From an uncultured beta proteobacterium (GTDB lineage: Bacteria > Pseudomonadota > Gammaproteobacteria > Burkholderiales > Burkholderiaceae_C), in assembly GCA_903927295.1 (NCBI GenBank), contig CAIYMN010000393.1, positions 1-52,243 of the forward strand: a stretch of 52,243 nucleotides of DNA. Reading direction: 5' to 3'. Positions 39,655 to 47,994 of this stretch are shown piece after piece. The translations under genes and the position numbers were made by a program. The notes under the pieces were generated by a model that did not search any database, was not told the origin of the DNA, and saw nothing but the letters and a program-made list of their open reading frames with translations. Within the stretch, counting starts at the first letter, position 1; the number at the start of each line of letters is the position of its first letter.

Positions 39655-40484
39655 CAGAGTTCCTGACGCGGTTGCTTGTAACGCGCGTAGCCCCACAGGT
39701 ATTGCTGTGGACAAAGCCGGATCATTCTTTCCATTTCCCTGTTGACGTGTTCCGCGGCCTGATCCGCAGCCGCTGGTAAACCGGCAGCCAGTGGCTCAAA
39801 ATGTACCCGATAGCCGCGACCCCAGGAAAGACGCTCGCCCCATGTCAAAACAATGGCCGCGCCGGTTTGCTGAGCCAATCGTGCCGACAGGGTCATGGTG
39901 TAGGCATCGCGACCAAGAAAGGGAACCCACACACCCAAGCCCTTGGGTGGCACCTGATCCGGCAGCAGTCCCACACACTCTCCCCTCTTGAGTGCCTTGA
40001 TCATTTGCTTGACGCCAGCCAGCGTCGTTGGCGTCGTCTGCAGGCCGGGGCGATTACGGGCATTGGTGACCAGAGAGCGCAACCAGTGCTGACGCGGTGG
40101 ACGAAATAGAACCGTTATCGGATATTGCGTCTGCCCATAGCGTCGCGCATAAGCTTGTGCCGTGATTTCGAAGCATCCCAGATGTGGCGTCAGGAACACG
40201 ACTCCCCTGCCCCTGGCGAGCGCTGCATCCACATGCTGCGCCCCTTCCCACAGGACCCTCACAGGCCGTCCAAACCACAGGCGGGGCAGTTCCGCGACCA
40301 GTTTGCCGGCTTCACCGACGGCACCCAGCCAATACCGCCATCCGATACCGGCTTGGCGCGTGTTGGCCAAAAAGCGCCGGCGGTAGACGCCCGATGCAAT
40401 AAACACCAGCCAGCCCGCGGTCCAACCAAGGGCGTGCGCGAGCGCCAGGGGCATGAAAGAGAAGACTTTGAAAAAAAAGGCCAT
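39654..40484 (-). CDS. Lipid A acyltransferase, LpxL/HtrB family (HX4E type)
   Basis: A 276-residue paralogue of the downstream gene, from the ATG at 40484; the frame stays open to 40568 but the family N-terminus is FFFKVFSFMPLALAHALGW. The catalytic pair is H101 and E106 in TPHLGCFE. PVRVLWEG, LLPDQVPPKGLGVWVPFLGRD in two blocks and CPQQYLWGYARYKQP follow. Two tandem acyltransferases with different acid residues suggest two successive secondary acylations of lipid A. The 5' end faces metK across a 185-base gap. Confidence 0.9.
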   Translation of the reverse strand: MAFFFKVFSFMPLALAHALGWTAGWLVFIASGVYRRRFLANTRQAGIGWRYWLGAVGEAGKLVAELPRLWFGRPVRVLWEGAQHVDAALARGRGVVFLTPHLGCFEITAQAYARRYGQTQYPITVLFRPPRQHWLRSLVTNARNRPGLQTTPTTLAGVKQMIKALKRGECVGLLPDQVPPKGLGVWVPFLGRDAYTMTLSARLAQQTGAAIVLTWGERLSWGRGYRVHFEPLAAGLPAAADQAAEHVNREMERMIRLCPQQYLWGYARYKQPRQEL

Positions 40485-40538
40485 CACTCGGATAAAATCT
40501 GCTGGTCGCTGAGTTATGGAACTACTTGCAGGGCGACA

Positions 40539-40612
40539 CACAATGGCCGGTTTGCTGCAAACTGCCATTGTGCCTTGTCAACTTTGACAATTCTGCTAAA
40601 GCGTTCGCTAAA
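40539..40612 (+). promoter_or_regulatory. metK control region: hairpin, palindrome and promoter
   Basis: Three elements lie in a row. A strong inverted repeat (CACAATGGC at 40539-40547 and GCCATTGTG at 40564-40572) has an inner 5-base stem. The palindrome TTGTCAA-CT-TTGACAA (40575-40590) follows. A promoter-like pair has TTGACA (40584-40589), lying within the palindrome, and GCTAAA (40607-40612) at 17-base spacing. A repressor bound to the palindrome would cover the -35 box. It does not match a SAM riboswitch that I can recognise. The parts are seen directly; the control function is inferred. Confidence 0.45.
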
Positions 40613-40669
40613 AGCCTCCAAGCCAAAGCAACGCGAACTTGTTGTTAACTTTTTTTGGGAGCTGATACC

Positions 40670-41851
40670 TTGGCGAACGATTTTCTCTTTACTTCCGAGT
40701 CTGTTTCTGAAGGCCACCCTGACAAGGTCGCTGACCAGATCTCGGATGCCATTCTGGATGCCATCTTCACGCAGGACCCCAAATCCCGCGTGGCAGCCGA
40801 GACCCTGTGCAACACCGGCTTGGTCGTGTTGGCCGGTGAGATCACCACCAACGCCCATGTGGATTACATCCAGGTGGCGCGAAACACCTTGAAGCGCATC
40901 GGCTACGACAACACCGACTACGGCATCGACTACCGCGGTTGCGCCGTACTCGTGGCCTACGACAAGCAGAGCAACGACATCGCCCAGGGTGTGGATCACG
41001 CATCCGATGATCACCTGAACACAGGCGCCGGGGATCAGGGTCTGATGTTCGGCTACGCCTGCAATGAAACGCCTGAGTTGATGCCGGCTCCGATCTATTA
41101 CGCGCATCGATTGGTGGAACGCCAGGCACAATTGCGCAAGGACGGTCGCCTGCCTTTCCTGCGCCCGGATGCCAAGAGCCAGGTCACGATGCGCTATGTG
41201 GATGGCAAGCCGCACTCCATCGACACCGTTGTGCTGTCAAGCCAGCACGCGCCCGAGATGAGCCTGGGCGAGCGTATGACCGATGCTTTCTACGAAGCAG
41301 TACGTGAAGAAATCATCAAGCCGGTGCTACCAAAGGAGTGGCTGACCGCAGACACCAAATACCTGATCAACCCGACCGGTCGCTTTGTCACTGGCGGCCC
41401 GCAAGGAGACTGCGGCTTGACCGGGCGCAAGATCATCGTCGACACCTATGGTGGTGCCTGCCCGCACGGCGGCGGCGCCTTCAGCGGCAAAGACCCGACG
41501 AAAGTGGACCGCTCGGCCGCCTATGCTGCACGCTATGTGGCCAAGAACATCGTGGCGGCTGGCCTGGCGCGGCAGTGCCAGATTCAGGTGGCTTATGCCA
41601 TTGGGGTGGCCAGGCCGATGAACGTGACGGTCTATACCGAGGGTACGGGTGTCATCTCTGACGAGAAGATTGCAGCGTTAGTCCATGACCACTTCGATTT
41701 GCGCCCGCGCGGCATCATTCAGATGCTTGACTTGCTGCGTCCGATCTATGAGAAGACGGCCGCTTACGGTCACTTTGGTCGTGAAGAACCCGAGTTCACT
41801 TGGGAGCGCACGGACAAAGCCCAGGCGCTGCGAGCAGCGGCGGGACTGTAG
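40670..41851 (+). CDS. metK: S-adenosylmethionine synthetase
   Basis: A 393-residue cytoplasmic enzyme that makes S-adenosylmethionine from methionine and ATP. Signature blocks are [31 protein letters not shown] and [19 protein letters not shown]. The start is taken as the TTG at 40670 ([11 protein letters not shown] follows), with GGGAG about 9 bases upstream; another in-frame TTG at 40655 falls before the ribosome site. A TTG start would moderate expression of this essential gene. Confidence 0.95.
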   Translation: MANDFLFTSESVSEGHPDKVADQISDAILDAIFTQDPKSRVAAETLCNTGLVVLAGEITTNAHVDYIQVARNTLKRIGYDNTDYGIDYRGCAVLVAYDKQSNDIAQGVDHASDDHLNTGAGDQGLMFGYACNETPELMPAPIYYAHRLVERQAQLRKDGRLPFLRPDAKSQVTMRYVDGKPHSIDTVVLSSQHAPEMSLGERMTDAFYEAVREEIIKPVLPKEWLTADTKYLINPTGRFVTGGPQGDCGLTGRKIIVDTYGGACPHGGGAFSGKDPTKVDRSAAYAARYVAKNIVAAGLARQCQIQVAYAIGVARPMNVTVYTEGTGVISDEKIAALVHDHFDLRPRGIIQMLDLLRPIYEKTAAYGHFGREEPEFTWERTDKAQALRAAAGL

Positions 41852-41863
41852 ACAAGTGGCGGC

Positions 41864-43096
41864 ATGAAACTGCAGACACAACGCTGGATTGACCGCTGGC
41901 TGGGCCAGCTCTTGTGCTCTGTGGTTTCACTCTGGGTCTGGCTGCTGGCGTCAAAGAAGGCAGCGCAGCAGTTGAGCGCCAAGCCCGGTCACATCCTGAT
42001 TATTCTGCTGTCCGAGATGGGCAGCGTGGTGCTGGCCGGCCCGATGTTCGCAGCCTTGCGCCAGCGCTTTCCCGATGCCACCCTGCATGTATTGCAGTTG
42101 AAAAAGAATCAGGAAGTCTCCTTGCTGCTGGGGCTGGCCCGCCCCGACCATCTGCACGCACTCGACGACAGTTCCGGCTTGGCGCTGCTGGGCGACATCT
42201 GGCGCGTCAGCCGTGCCCTGCGCCACTTGCCGCTGGACGCCGTCATTGATTGCGAGTTGTTCTCCCGGATCAGCGCCCTCATGTCCTACCTCAGCGGTGC
42301 GCCCTTGCGCGTCGGTTTCACGCCGCACACACAGGAGGGTCTGTACCGCGGCAGCTTCATCAACCGTGCCATTCCCTACAACCCCTACCAGCACATCAGC
42401 AAACAGTTTCTCTCGCTGGCTGACGCGCTGGAGTCCACCGGCATGCCGCGGAACAAGGCCGCACCGATTCGCGAGCTACCAACAGACACCGGCTTGGCGG
42501 TGTCCTTTAGCGTCGAGGAGTTGCTGCAGTACCGCAGCAAGATGCTGGCAGATTTTCCAAACCTGAGCGGTCGCAGAATCGTGCTGCTTTACGCTGGCGG
42601 TGGCATCTTGCCAGAGCGCGCCTGGCCAGCAAGTCACTACGTCGAACTGGCCACCGGGCTGTGCTGCGCCGGGCACAGCGTCGGCCTGATCGGTCTGCGC
42701 GAAGACGCGCCGCTGGCCGCGGCGCTGCAGAGGCAGACCGGCAGCGACTTCTGCGTCAATCTGACTGGCTACACGCGCAGTATCCGCGAACTGCTGATGC
42801 TGTTTCATGGCGCTGATCTGCTCATCACCAACGACGGCGGACCGGGTCACTTTGCCAGTCTGACCCCGATTCGCACGATGGTATTTTTTGGCCCGGAAAC
42901 GGGTCGGCTGTATGGGCCGCTTGGACCACGTGCCCAAGTGCTTGAATCCGGTCTGGCCTGCTCGCCCTGCCTGTCTGCCTACAACCACCGCGAGACCTTT
43001 TGCGACGGTGATAACCAGTGCCTGCGGCGCATCGCCCCGGCGCCGGTGTTGGCGCAGGCACTGGTCGCCCTGAATCAGTCTGGCCGAGCCGCGTGA
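41864..43096 (+). CDS. Glycosyltransferase family 9 protein
   Basis: A 410-residue protein of the heptosyltransferase-like GT9 family. An N-terminal hydrophobic segment (about 15-29) is followed by HILIILLSEMGSVVLAGPMFAALRQRFPD in two conserved parts, VIDCELFSRISALMSYLSG, and the C-terminal sugar-nucleotide region LLITNDGGPGHFASLTPIRTMVFFGPET in two blocks. A Cys-containing C-terminal stretch (CSPCLSAYNHRETFCDGDNQC) resembles other GT9 members. It starts a three-gene run with GtrA and GT39 genes, so a role in surface polysaccharide or LPS is likely; donor and acceptor unknown. Confidence 0.88.
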   Translation: MKLQTQRWIDRWLGQLLCSVVSLWVWLLASKKAAQQLSAKPGHILIILLSEMGSVVLAGPMFAALRQRFPDATLHVLQLKKNQEVSLLLGLARPDHLHALDDSSGLALLGDIWRVSRALRHLPLDAVIDCELFSRISALMSYLSGAPLRVGFTPHTQEGLYRGSFINRAIPYNPYQHISKQFLSLADALESTGMPRNKAAPIRELPTDTGLAVSFSVEELLQYRSKMLADFPNLSGRRIVLLYAGGGILPERAWPASHYVELATGLCCAGHSVGLIGLREDAPLAAALQRQTGSDFCVNLTGYTRSIRELLMLFHGADLLITNDGGPGHFASLTPIRTMVFFGPETGRLYGPLGPRAQVLESGLACSPCLSAYNHRETFCDGDNQCLRRIAPAPVLAQALVALNQSGRAA

Positions 43097-43587
43097 TGAG
43101 CGAACGTCTGTTTCAGCTAATCGAATGGCTCAAGGGCTTCAGGTATATCAAGTTCGGGCTGGTCGGGGCCAGCGGCACCGTGGTCAACATGGTGATCCTG
43201 TTTCTGGCGCAGGAATATTTGCTGGCCTTCATTACGCAACCACGTGATCGGCTCTATGCGTCTCTGAGCTTGGCCATTGCCGTGGCCACCGTCAATAACT
43301 TTACCTGGAACAGGCTGTGGACCTGGGCTGACCGCATCCGTGAGAACGCCATCGCAGGCGCTACCGGGGCGGGGTTCAAAGGGCCGCGCAAGCTGTGGAT
43401 GGGCCAACTTGGGCGCTATACGCTGGCCTCCTGGTTTGGTATCGCCCTGCAATACGGTTTGACGCTGTGGCTCTCGCACAATCTGCATTACCTGCTGGCC
43501 AACGTGATCGCCATTGTGATTGCCAGCGTGAGCAACTTTCTTGCCAATGACCACTGGACTTTTCGCCGCCGTCCGCGCATCCCATGA
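43096..43587 (+). CDS. GtrA-family membrane protein
   Basis: A 163-residue protein with four predicted membrane helices and the GtrA hallmarks FRYIKFGLVGASGTVVNMVIL at the start (as RYIKFGLVGASG) and ASVSNFLANDHWTFR at the end. GtrA-type proteins are thought to flip undecaprenyl-phosphate-linked sugars to the periplasm, supplying GT39/GT-C enzymes like the next gene. The ATG at 43096 overlaps the GT9 stop (TGATG); a longer frame inside the GT9 gene is discarded. It overlaps the next gene by four bases. Confidence 0.9.
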   Translation: MSERLFQLIEWLKGFRYIKFGLVGASGTVVNMVILFLAQEYLLAFITQPRDRLYASLSLAIAVATVNNFTWNRLWTWADRIRENAIAGATGAGFKGPRKLWMGQLGRYTLASWFGIALQYGLTLWLSHNLHYLLANVIAIVIASVSNFLANDHWTFRRRPRIP

Positions 43588-45500
43588 ACCAGGTATCGCC
43601 ACCGATCGCGCAGCGCTTTGACGCCAGCACACTGGCCTGGCTGGCTCTGCTGCTGCTGGCGGTCGCGATCTATGCCTATGGTCTGGGTGGTCAATACGTC
43701 CCGAGCAACGGCGACGAACTGGTGTACAGCCATATTGCCCGACTCACAGCAGCTTCCAGGCAGTGGTTGCCGCTGGTGTCTGAACTCGATCACATGCGCA
43801 ACACCAAGCCACCCCTGCTGTTCTGGCAGGGCATTCTAGCCAGCGATTGGGGTCAGCACTGGACTCAGGCGGCACTGCGTGCGCCAAGTCTGATCTACAC
43901 GCTGCTCACATCCGGCGCCATTGTCTGGTGCGTGCAGAGAATCACCGGCGATCTGCGCCGTGCCTGCCTGGCGGCGTGCCTCTATCTGGCATTTTTTTGC
44001 ACCTTCCGCTTCGGTCGAACCTACCTCACTAGCGCGCCCGAAACCTTCTGGCTCAATGTTCCGATGTTCTGGTTGCTGTGGGCACGCCTGCGGCAAACAC
44101 GCCAGCTGAGTTTGTGCAGTTCATCTGGTTGTCATTGCGGACCTGATCCGCAATCCATGCCTTTGGACGATGGATGCCGGGTCAAGCCCGGCATGACAGC
44201 GGGCGAGGCACGTGGCGGCATTTCAGATGGCAGCATGACAAATGGCGACCTGAGCTGGCTAACCCACTTCGGATTTGGTGTCGCGCTGGGTTTGGGGCTG
44301 GCCTACAAATCCTTTGCCCTGATCGCGCCGGCAGCAGCCACCTTGTGGTGTGCGCAGTTATTGAGCTCGCCTGTGCCGAATTGGCGTACAGCAGTCCAAA
44401 TCAGTTTGAAAGTCAGCTTGAGCAGCGCGCTGGCGCTAGGCATTTTTGCACTTTGGTTTGTGCTCGATCCGGACCCTGCAGCAGTCTGGCGAGAGTTCGT
44501 CATCGGCGAAAACGCCGGCAAGCTTTCCAGCGAGAGCGGCTACTGGCGCGTGGCATTGTTCGGTGGCGGCTTCAGCGTGTGGGCGCAACTGCTGGCCTAT
44601 GTACAAAATGCCGGACTGCTGGCCTTTGTCGTACTCGGCTTGATGATTCTCGGGTTACGCGAGGTGTTTGACGCCAAATCCAGACGCAGCACGCCGAGCA
44701 CTCACATGTTCATCCTGCTGAGCTGGCTGGCCGTCTGGCTGATCGTCTTCACGCTGCCGAGCCAGCGCTCCGCGCGCTACGTCATCCCGGCCATGCCCGC
44801 GCTGGCCATGTTGATTGCGCTGTACTGGCAGCGCATAGCCCGAGTGTGGTTTCTCTCATCCTTGCTGCTGTGCGGCATTCTGCTCGTCACGCTGGCACGC
44901 ATCTCCTGGGCAACGGACCAGCTTGGCATTGCGAGCAGTCTGGAACTGGTGATCACGCTGTCTGTCTGTCTCTTCGGTCTCGTGCTGCTCGCTGGCGGCC
45001 TTCTCAATCCCCTCTGGACAAGAGCCTGTACCGTGGCCGCCTGCCTCGTCGTCTACGCCGCGTTTGCTTCAAGCACAGCAAGCCTGAATGGCAGCGCCGG
45101 ACATTACCCTGGCAAGGTACAAGCTCAACTCCAGCAAGCGCGGATTGCGGTACCTGACGGCTTCAATGGCGAGTTCGAGCGCTTTCAATTCCTGCTACCG
45201 GGCAACCAGTTCATTGCCTACGTGCTTGAAGAACGGTCCGCAACCGATTCGGGTGCGCAACAACTCGCTGCCTTGCTGGCAAGTCACGATGCCGTGATCT
45301 GGCTGCAGTCGGACCTCTCTGAACTGGCACCACCGTGTGCGCCGGACTGCCGCGTCCTTGGCTGGCGCTGGGACGTGAAGGGTCGACACCGCAGTGGCGA
45401 AATAAACGCGGGCAATCTCTGGTATCCCGAGCACTGGCTGTTCAGGCGTGAGTGGTTGCTCGCAGGCGCCTTGCCCTCCAGTACCGCCGTGCCACGCTGA
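43584..45500 (+). CDS. Glycosyltransferase family 39 (ArnT-like) membrane protein with repeat-derived loop
   Basis: A 638-residue GT-C fold enzyme with about 10-12 membrane helices. The first periplasmic loop has NGDELVYSHIARL and NTKPPLLFWQ, the usual catalytic-acid region and KPPL motif of PMT/ArnT enzymes, which move a lipid-linked sugar onto lipid A, glycan or protein. Residues 183-205 are encoded by a palindromic repeat (44130-44198) inserted in frame between two helices, and the surrounding loop (about 170-220) is unusually hydrophilic. The 3' end overlaps the convergent membrane-protein gene by 59 bases. Acceptor unknown. Confidence 0.86.
   Translation: MNQVSPPIAQRFDASTLAWLALLLLAVAIYAYGLGGQYVPSNGDELVYSHIARLTAASRQWLPLVSELDHMRNTKPPLLFWQGILASDWGQHWTQAALRAPSLIYTLLTSGAIVWCVQRITGDLRRACLAACLYLAFFCTFRFGRTYLTSAPETFWLNVPMFWLLWARLRQTRQLSLCSSSGCHCGPDPQSMPLDDGCRVKPGMTAGEARGGISDGSMTNGDLSWLTHFGFGVALGLGLAYKSFALIAPAAATLWCAQLLSSPVPNWRTAVQISLKVSLSSALALGIFALWFVLDPDPAAVWREFVIGENAGKLSSESGYWRVALFGGGFSVWAQLLAYVQNAGLLAFVVLGLMILGLREVFDAKSRRSTPSTHMFILLSWLAVWLIVFTLPSQRSARYVIPAMPALAMLIALYWQRIARVWFLSSLLLCGILLVTLARISWATDQLGIASSLELVITLSVCLFGLVLLAGGLLNPLWTRACTVAACLVVYAAFASSTASLNGSAGHYPGKVQAQLQQARIAVPDGFNGEFERFQFLLPGNQFIAYVLEERSATDSGAQQLAALLASHDAVIWLQSDLSELAPPCAPDCRVLGWRWDVKGRHRSGEINAGNLWYPEHWLFRREWLLAGALPSSTAVPR
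44130..44198. repeat. 69-base palindromic repeat inside the GT39 gene
   Basis: Two 29-base halves (44130-44158 and 44170-44198) are imperfect inverted copies, each folding into its own hairpin (ATTGCGGA...TCCGCAAT and ATGCCGGG...CCCGGCAT). The element is exactly 23 codons, in phase with the gene. A related element is in dnaE2 at 48765-48820. The family resembles the widespread proteobacterial repeat with GTCAT...GGAC.TGATCC; that identity is from memory, the palindrome is seen. Confidence 0.8.
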
Positions 45501-46125
45501 GCAAGTAGCCGAGTTGCAGCGCGAACCAAAGAAGCGGATCAAGCAGCGCATCCCACAAATTGCCCGTAGGCGCACGGGTCAGCACAAACACTGCGAGCAC
45601 CGCCAGCAGCAAAGCTGACGTGCCGGATCCCGACAACAGCCACAGCAAAGTGGCCATTGTCAGCACCAGCGCAAGGGCCATCGAACCAAAGCCCCAGGCA
45701 TAGATTGACACCGGAAACCAGGCCAGCGTATCGAGCAGCAAGCCCCAGCCAAGTAACACACCCAGCAGAAGCAGAAAATTCAGTGACCATGAGTCCGCCA
45801 CGGTGTGCCCGGCAGAGGTGTCCTGCCTGAGTGCAGCGCGTCGGAGCAGCCAGTTCGCGCAAAGAACCACACTCATGAGACTGGGACTTTGAAATGCAAG
45901 GCCGAGCCAGAATGCAGGCGACGCGGCGTTGGGCAATAACGTCCATAGCAGCGCCAGCGAAGCCAGCGTCCATCGATAGCCTGGCAGCAGCCGACTGGAG
46001 ACAAGCAGAACCACACTGCCCAGCACCACAGCCCAGCCCAGATGCAGCGCCAACCAGTTCATCGTGCCGTTTGGCAGCAGCGGAGTGCTGGAAAAAAGCA
46101 TTCTGGAGAAAGCGTCAAATTCCAT
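45442..46125 (-). CDS. Hypothetical integral membrane protein
   Basis: A 227-residue protein with about six hydrophobic helices (near 25-45, 50-70, 78-95, 115-135, 140-165 and 170-188), and a basic C-terminus. I do not recognise a family. It lies 12 bases downstream of the sialidase-like gene on the same strand, so the two are probably co-transcribed and may act together at the membrane. Its last 59 bases overlap the 3' end of the GT39 gene on the opposite strand. The frame is continuous with codon use like its neighbours, so I take it as real. Confidence 0.65.
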   Translation of the reverse strand: MEFDAFSRMLFSSTPLLPNGTMNWLALHLGWAVVLGSVVLLVSSRLLPGYRWTLASLALLWTLLPNAASPAFWLGLAFQSPSLMSVVLCANWLLRRAALRQDTSAGHTVADSWSLNFLLLLGVLLGWGLLLDTLAWFPVSIYAWGFGSMALALVLTMATLLWLLSGSGTSALLLAVLAVFVLTRAPTGNLWDALLDPLLWFALQLGYLLSVARRYWRARRLRATTHA

Positions 46126-46137
46126 CGGTCTGAACTC

Positions 46138-47331
46138 TCAGCGAACCGGCGCAACAAAGGAAAACCGTTGCCAGGCGATCGCCTGACGCTGATCGGTGTA
46201 ACTGGCCCACAGGCTGTTGCCGGCCCAGGCCAGCGCCGGATACGAAAATTCTTCATGAGCGGCACCGCGCGCCAGCGTCTGTGCCAGCACCCAGTTTTGT
46301 CCATCTGTTGAGGTGCTCAGGTCCAATACACTGCGATCTTTTGGCAGGGAGTTGTGAACCAGAAACATGTTCTCGGGCGCCAGTGCCAGAGCAGCCACCG
46401 ATGAGTCCGGATTGTGCAAGGTCAAGTCTGGCAGATCGCTCCATTGCCGACCACCATCCAAAGTTTGCGCCACCGCCACCTTGCCCAGAAGACTCTGGTC
46501 GCGCATCAGCGCCAGCCAACGCGATTCATCCGCCATCAGCAGCGTTGGTTGCAGCAAATGTTTTCGACTGGAAATTCGCACCATGCCAAGGAAGACACCG
46601 CTGGCATCAAAGCGCAAGGCAACGGGATACTTGATGCCCATTTCAAAGTGCGCTGGCAAAACCATGCCGCCGTCTTGCAATGGCAAGGGGGCGGTGCGAA
46701 CCAGAAAACTCTTGTTCCAAAACCACGAAAGAGGCAAGACCCGCAAAACATCAAACGACAGAGCCGCAAAATCCTGAGTCATCCCGCTTTGGCGCAAATG
46801 CACAATGCGCGCCGCTGCCCAACCACCCAGTCCGGTAGCCACCACAAACAGATGAACCCGGCCCTGGCCATCCAGCCAGGCCACCGGGTTGCCAAGTCGG
46901 CGCACACCAAAGCCCAGTTGATCGGCCAGCGTGTGCCGGTTCACGACAAAACGTGCAGCGCTCCACTGCTGTTTGACGCGGTCAAACCGGGAAGCGGCTA
47001 TCTGTACATCGGCACCGCTCTCGCGCTGACCGGCAAACCAGAAAGCGAGAAGTTCCGAGGGATCAGAAGCTGGCATCGCCAACAGGGCGCTGGCATGGGC
47101 GACCGGTGTACCTGGCGGCACAGGAATACGCCCGCCCGCCTTCAACATCAAGGCTTGACCCACTGGCAACACAGCACTTGCAGGCCAGACCGCACGCGCC
47201 GGATCTGCTACCGTTGCGCGCGGCAACCGGTCGAGCAGCAGCAAGACGCCCAGAATCAGCACGGCCCAAACGATACGAGATCGGGCCGGACGAGAGGACA
47301 AGCCAGGGAAATGTTGGGACACGGTACCCAA
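46138..47331 (-). CDS. Membrane-anchored sialidase-like (BNR/Asp-box) protein
   Basis: A 397-residue protein with an N-terminal helix (about 20-36), then a beta-propeller-like region. Asp-box motifs are TLDGGRQWSD (near 285) and STDGQNWVLA (near 345); RRLGNPVAW (near 145) could match the FRIP-like arginine site. It is therefore a sialidase-superfamily protein, but the Asp box alone does not prove sialic acid cleavage; related proteins bind or cleave other glycans. The start is uncertain: TTG at 47331 gives the full frame and no clear ribosome site is seen. It precedes the membrane-protein gene by 12 bases. Confidence 0.7.
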   Translation of the reverse strand: MGTVSQHFPGLSSRPARSRIVWAVLILGVLLLLDRLPRATVADPARAVWPASAVLPVGQALMLKAGGRIPVPPGTPVAHASALLAMPASDPSELLAFWFAGQRESGADVQIAASRFDRVKQQWSAARFVVNRHTLADQLGFGVRRLGNPVAWLDGQGRVHLFVVATGLGGWAAARIVHLRQSGMTQDFAALSFDVLRVLPLSWFWNKSFLVRTAPLPLQDGGMVLPAHFEMGIKYPVALRFDASGVFLGMVRISSRKHLLQPTLLMADESRWLALMRDQSLLGKVAVAQTLDGGRQWSDLPDLTLHNPDSSVAALALAPENMFLVHNSLPKDRSVLDLSTSTDGQNWVLAQTLARGAAHEEFSYPALAWAGNSLWASYTDQRQAIAWQRFSFVAPVR

Positions 47332-47397
47332 TCATAGCCATCAAGTCGCGCAGGTGTCTGCGTGTCAAATGCTGTGCGGGATAATTCCGGGCAATCC

Positions 47398-47988
47398 ATG
47401 CATCACACCATATTCGACACCCCCATCATCAACACGCTGCTGCGCATCTTCTCGCTTGCATTTTTAAAAATCAGCGGCTGGAAGATTGAAGGTCAATTGC
47501 CGGCCGGTAGCAACAAGAGCGTTCTGATCGCCGCCCCGCACACCAGCAACTGGGACCTGCCCTACACGCTGATGGTGGCATTCAGCCTGAAACTGAACAT
47601 CTACTGGATGGGCAAGGAACAGATCTTCAAACCACCCTTTCGCGGTTTGATGCGCTGGCTCGGCGGCATACCGGTCCGGCGTGAAAGCGCCAACAACCTC
47701 GTAGCGGCATCGATCGCCGCAATCAAGGCTGCTACCGGACCGCTGCAACTGGTCGTTCCGCCGGAGGGAACGCGCAGCAACACGCGCTACTGGAAAACGG
47801 GTTTTTATCACATTGCCGTCGGCGCCCAGGTACCGATTGTGCTGGCCTACATGGATTACAAGAAGAAGATCAGCGGACTGGGGCCGGTATTCCTGCCCAC
47901 CGGTAATATCGATGCCGACATGCTTTCCATCAAGGCCTTCTACGCCAACTTCACCGGCAAGAACGCGAGCCAGTTTCACGCTGGTTAG
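47398..47988 (+). CDS. 1-Acylglycerol-3-phosphate acyltransferase-like protein
   Basis: A 196-residue member of the PlsC superfamily. The catalytic motif is PHTSNWD (H48, D53), followed by MGKEQIFKPPFRGLMRWLGG and the second substrate motif VPPEGTRSNTRYW. It is shorter than classical PlsC and resembles the small acyltransferases often found near envelope genes. The frame is open 12 codons upstream, but the ATG at 47398 fits the family. It ends 6 bases from the convergent dnaE2 stop. Acceptor lipid unknown. Confidence 0.85.
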   Translation: MHHTIFDTPIINTLLRIFSLAFLKISGWKIEGQLPAGSNKSVLIAAPHTSNWDLPYTLMVAFSLKLNIYWMGKEQIFKPPFRGLMRWLGGIPVRRESANNLVAASIAAIKAATGPLQLVVPPEGTRSNTRYWKTGFYHIAVGAQVPIVLAYMDYKKKISGLGPVFLPTGNIDADMLSIKAFYANFTGKNASQFHAG

Positions 47989-47994
47989 GCTTTC

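Noticed and set aside
40485-40669. SAM riboswitch upstream of metK
   Set aside because: I could not match the folds to SAM-I, SAM-II or other SAM classes I know; the paired elements look like DNA operator and hairpin instead.
46138-47331. Confirmed sialic-acid hydrolase
   Set aside because: Asp boxes show the fold, but the full set of sialidase catalytic residues could not be identified.
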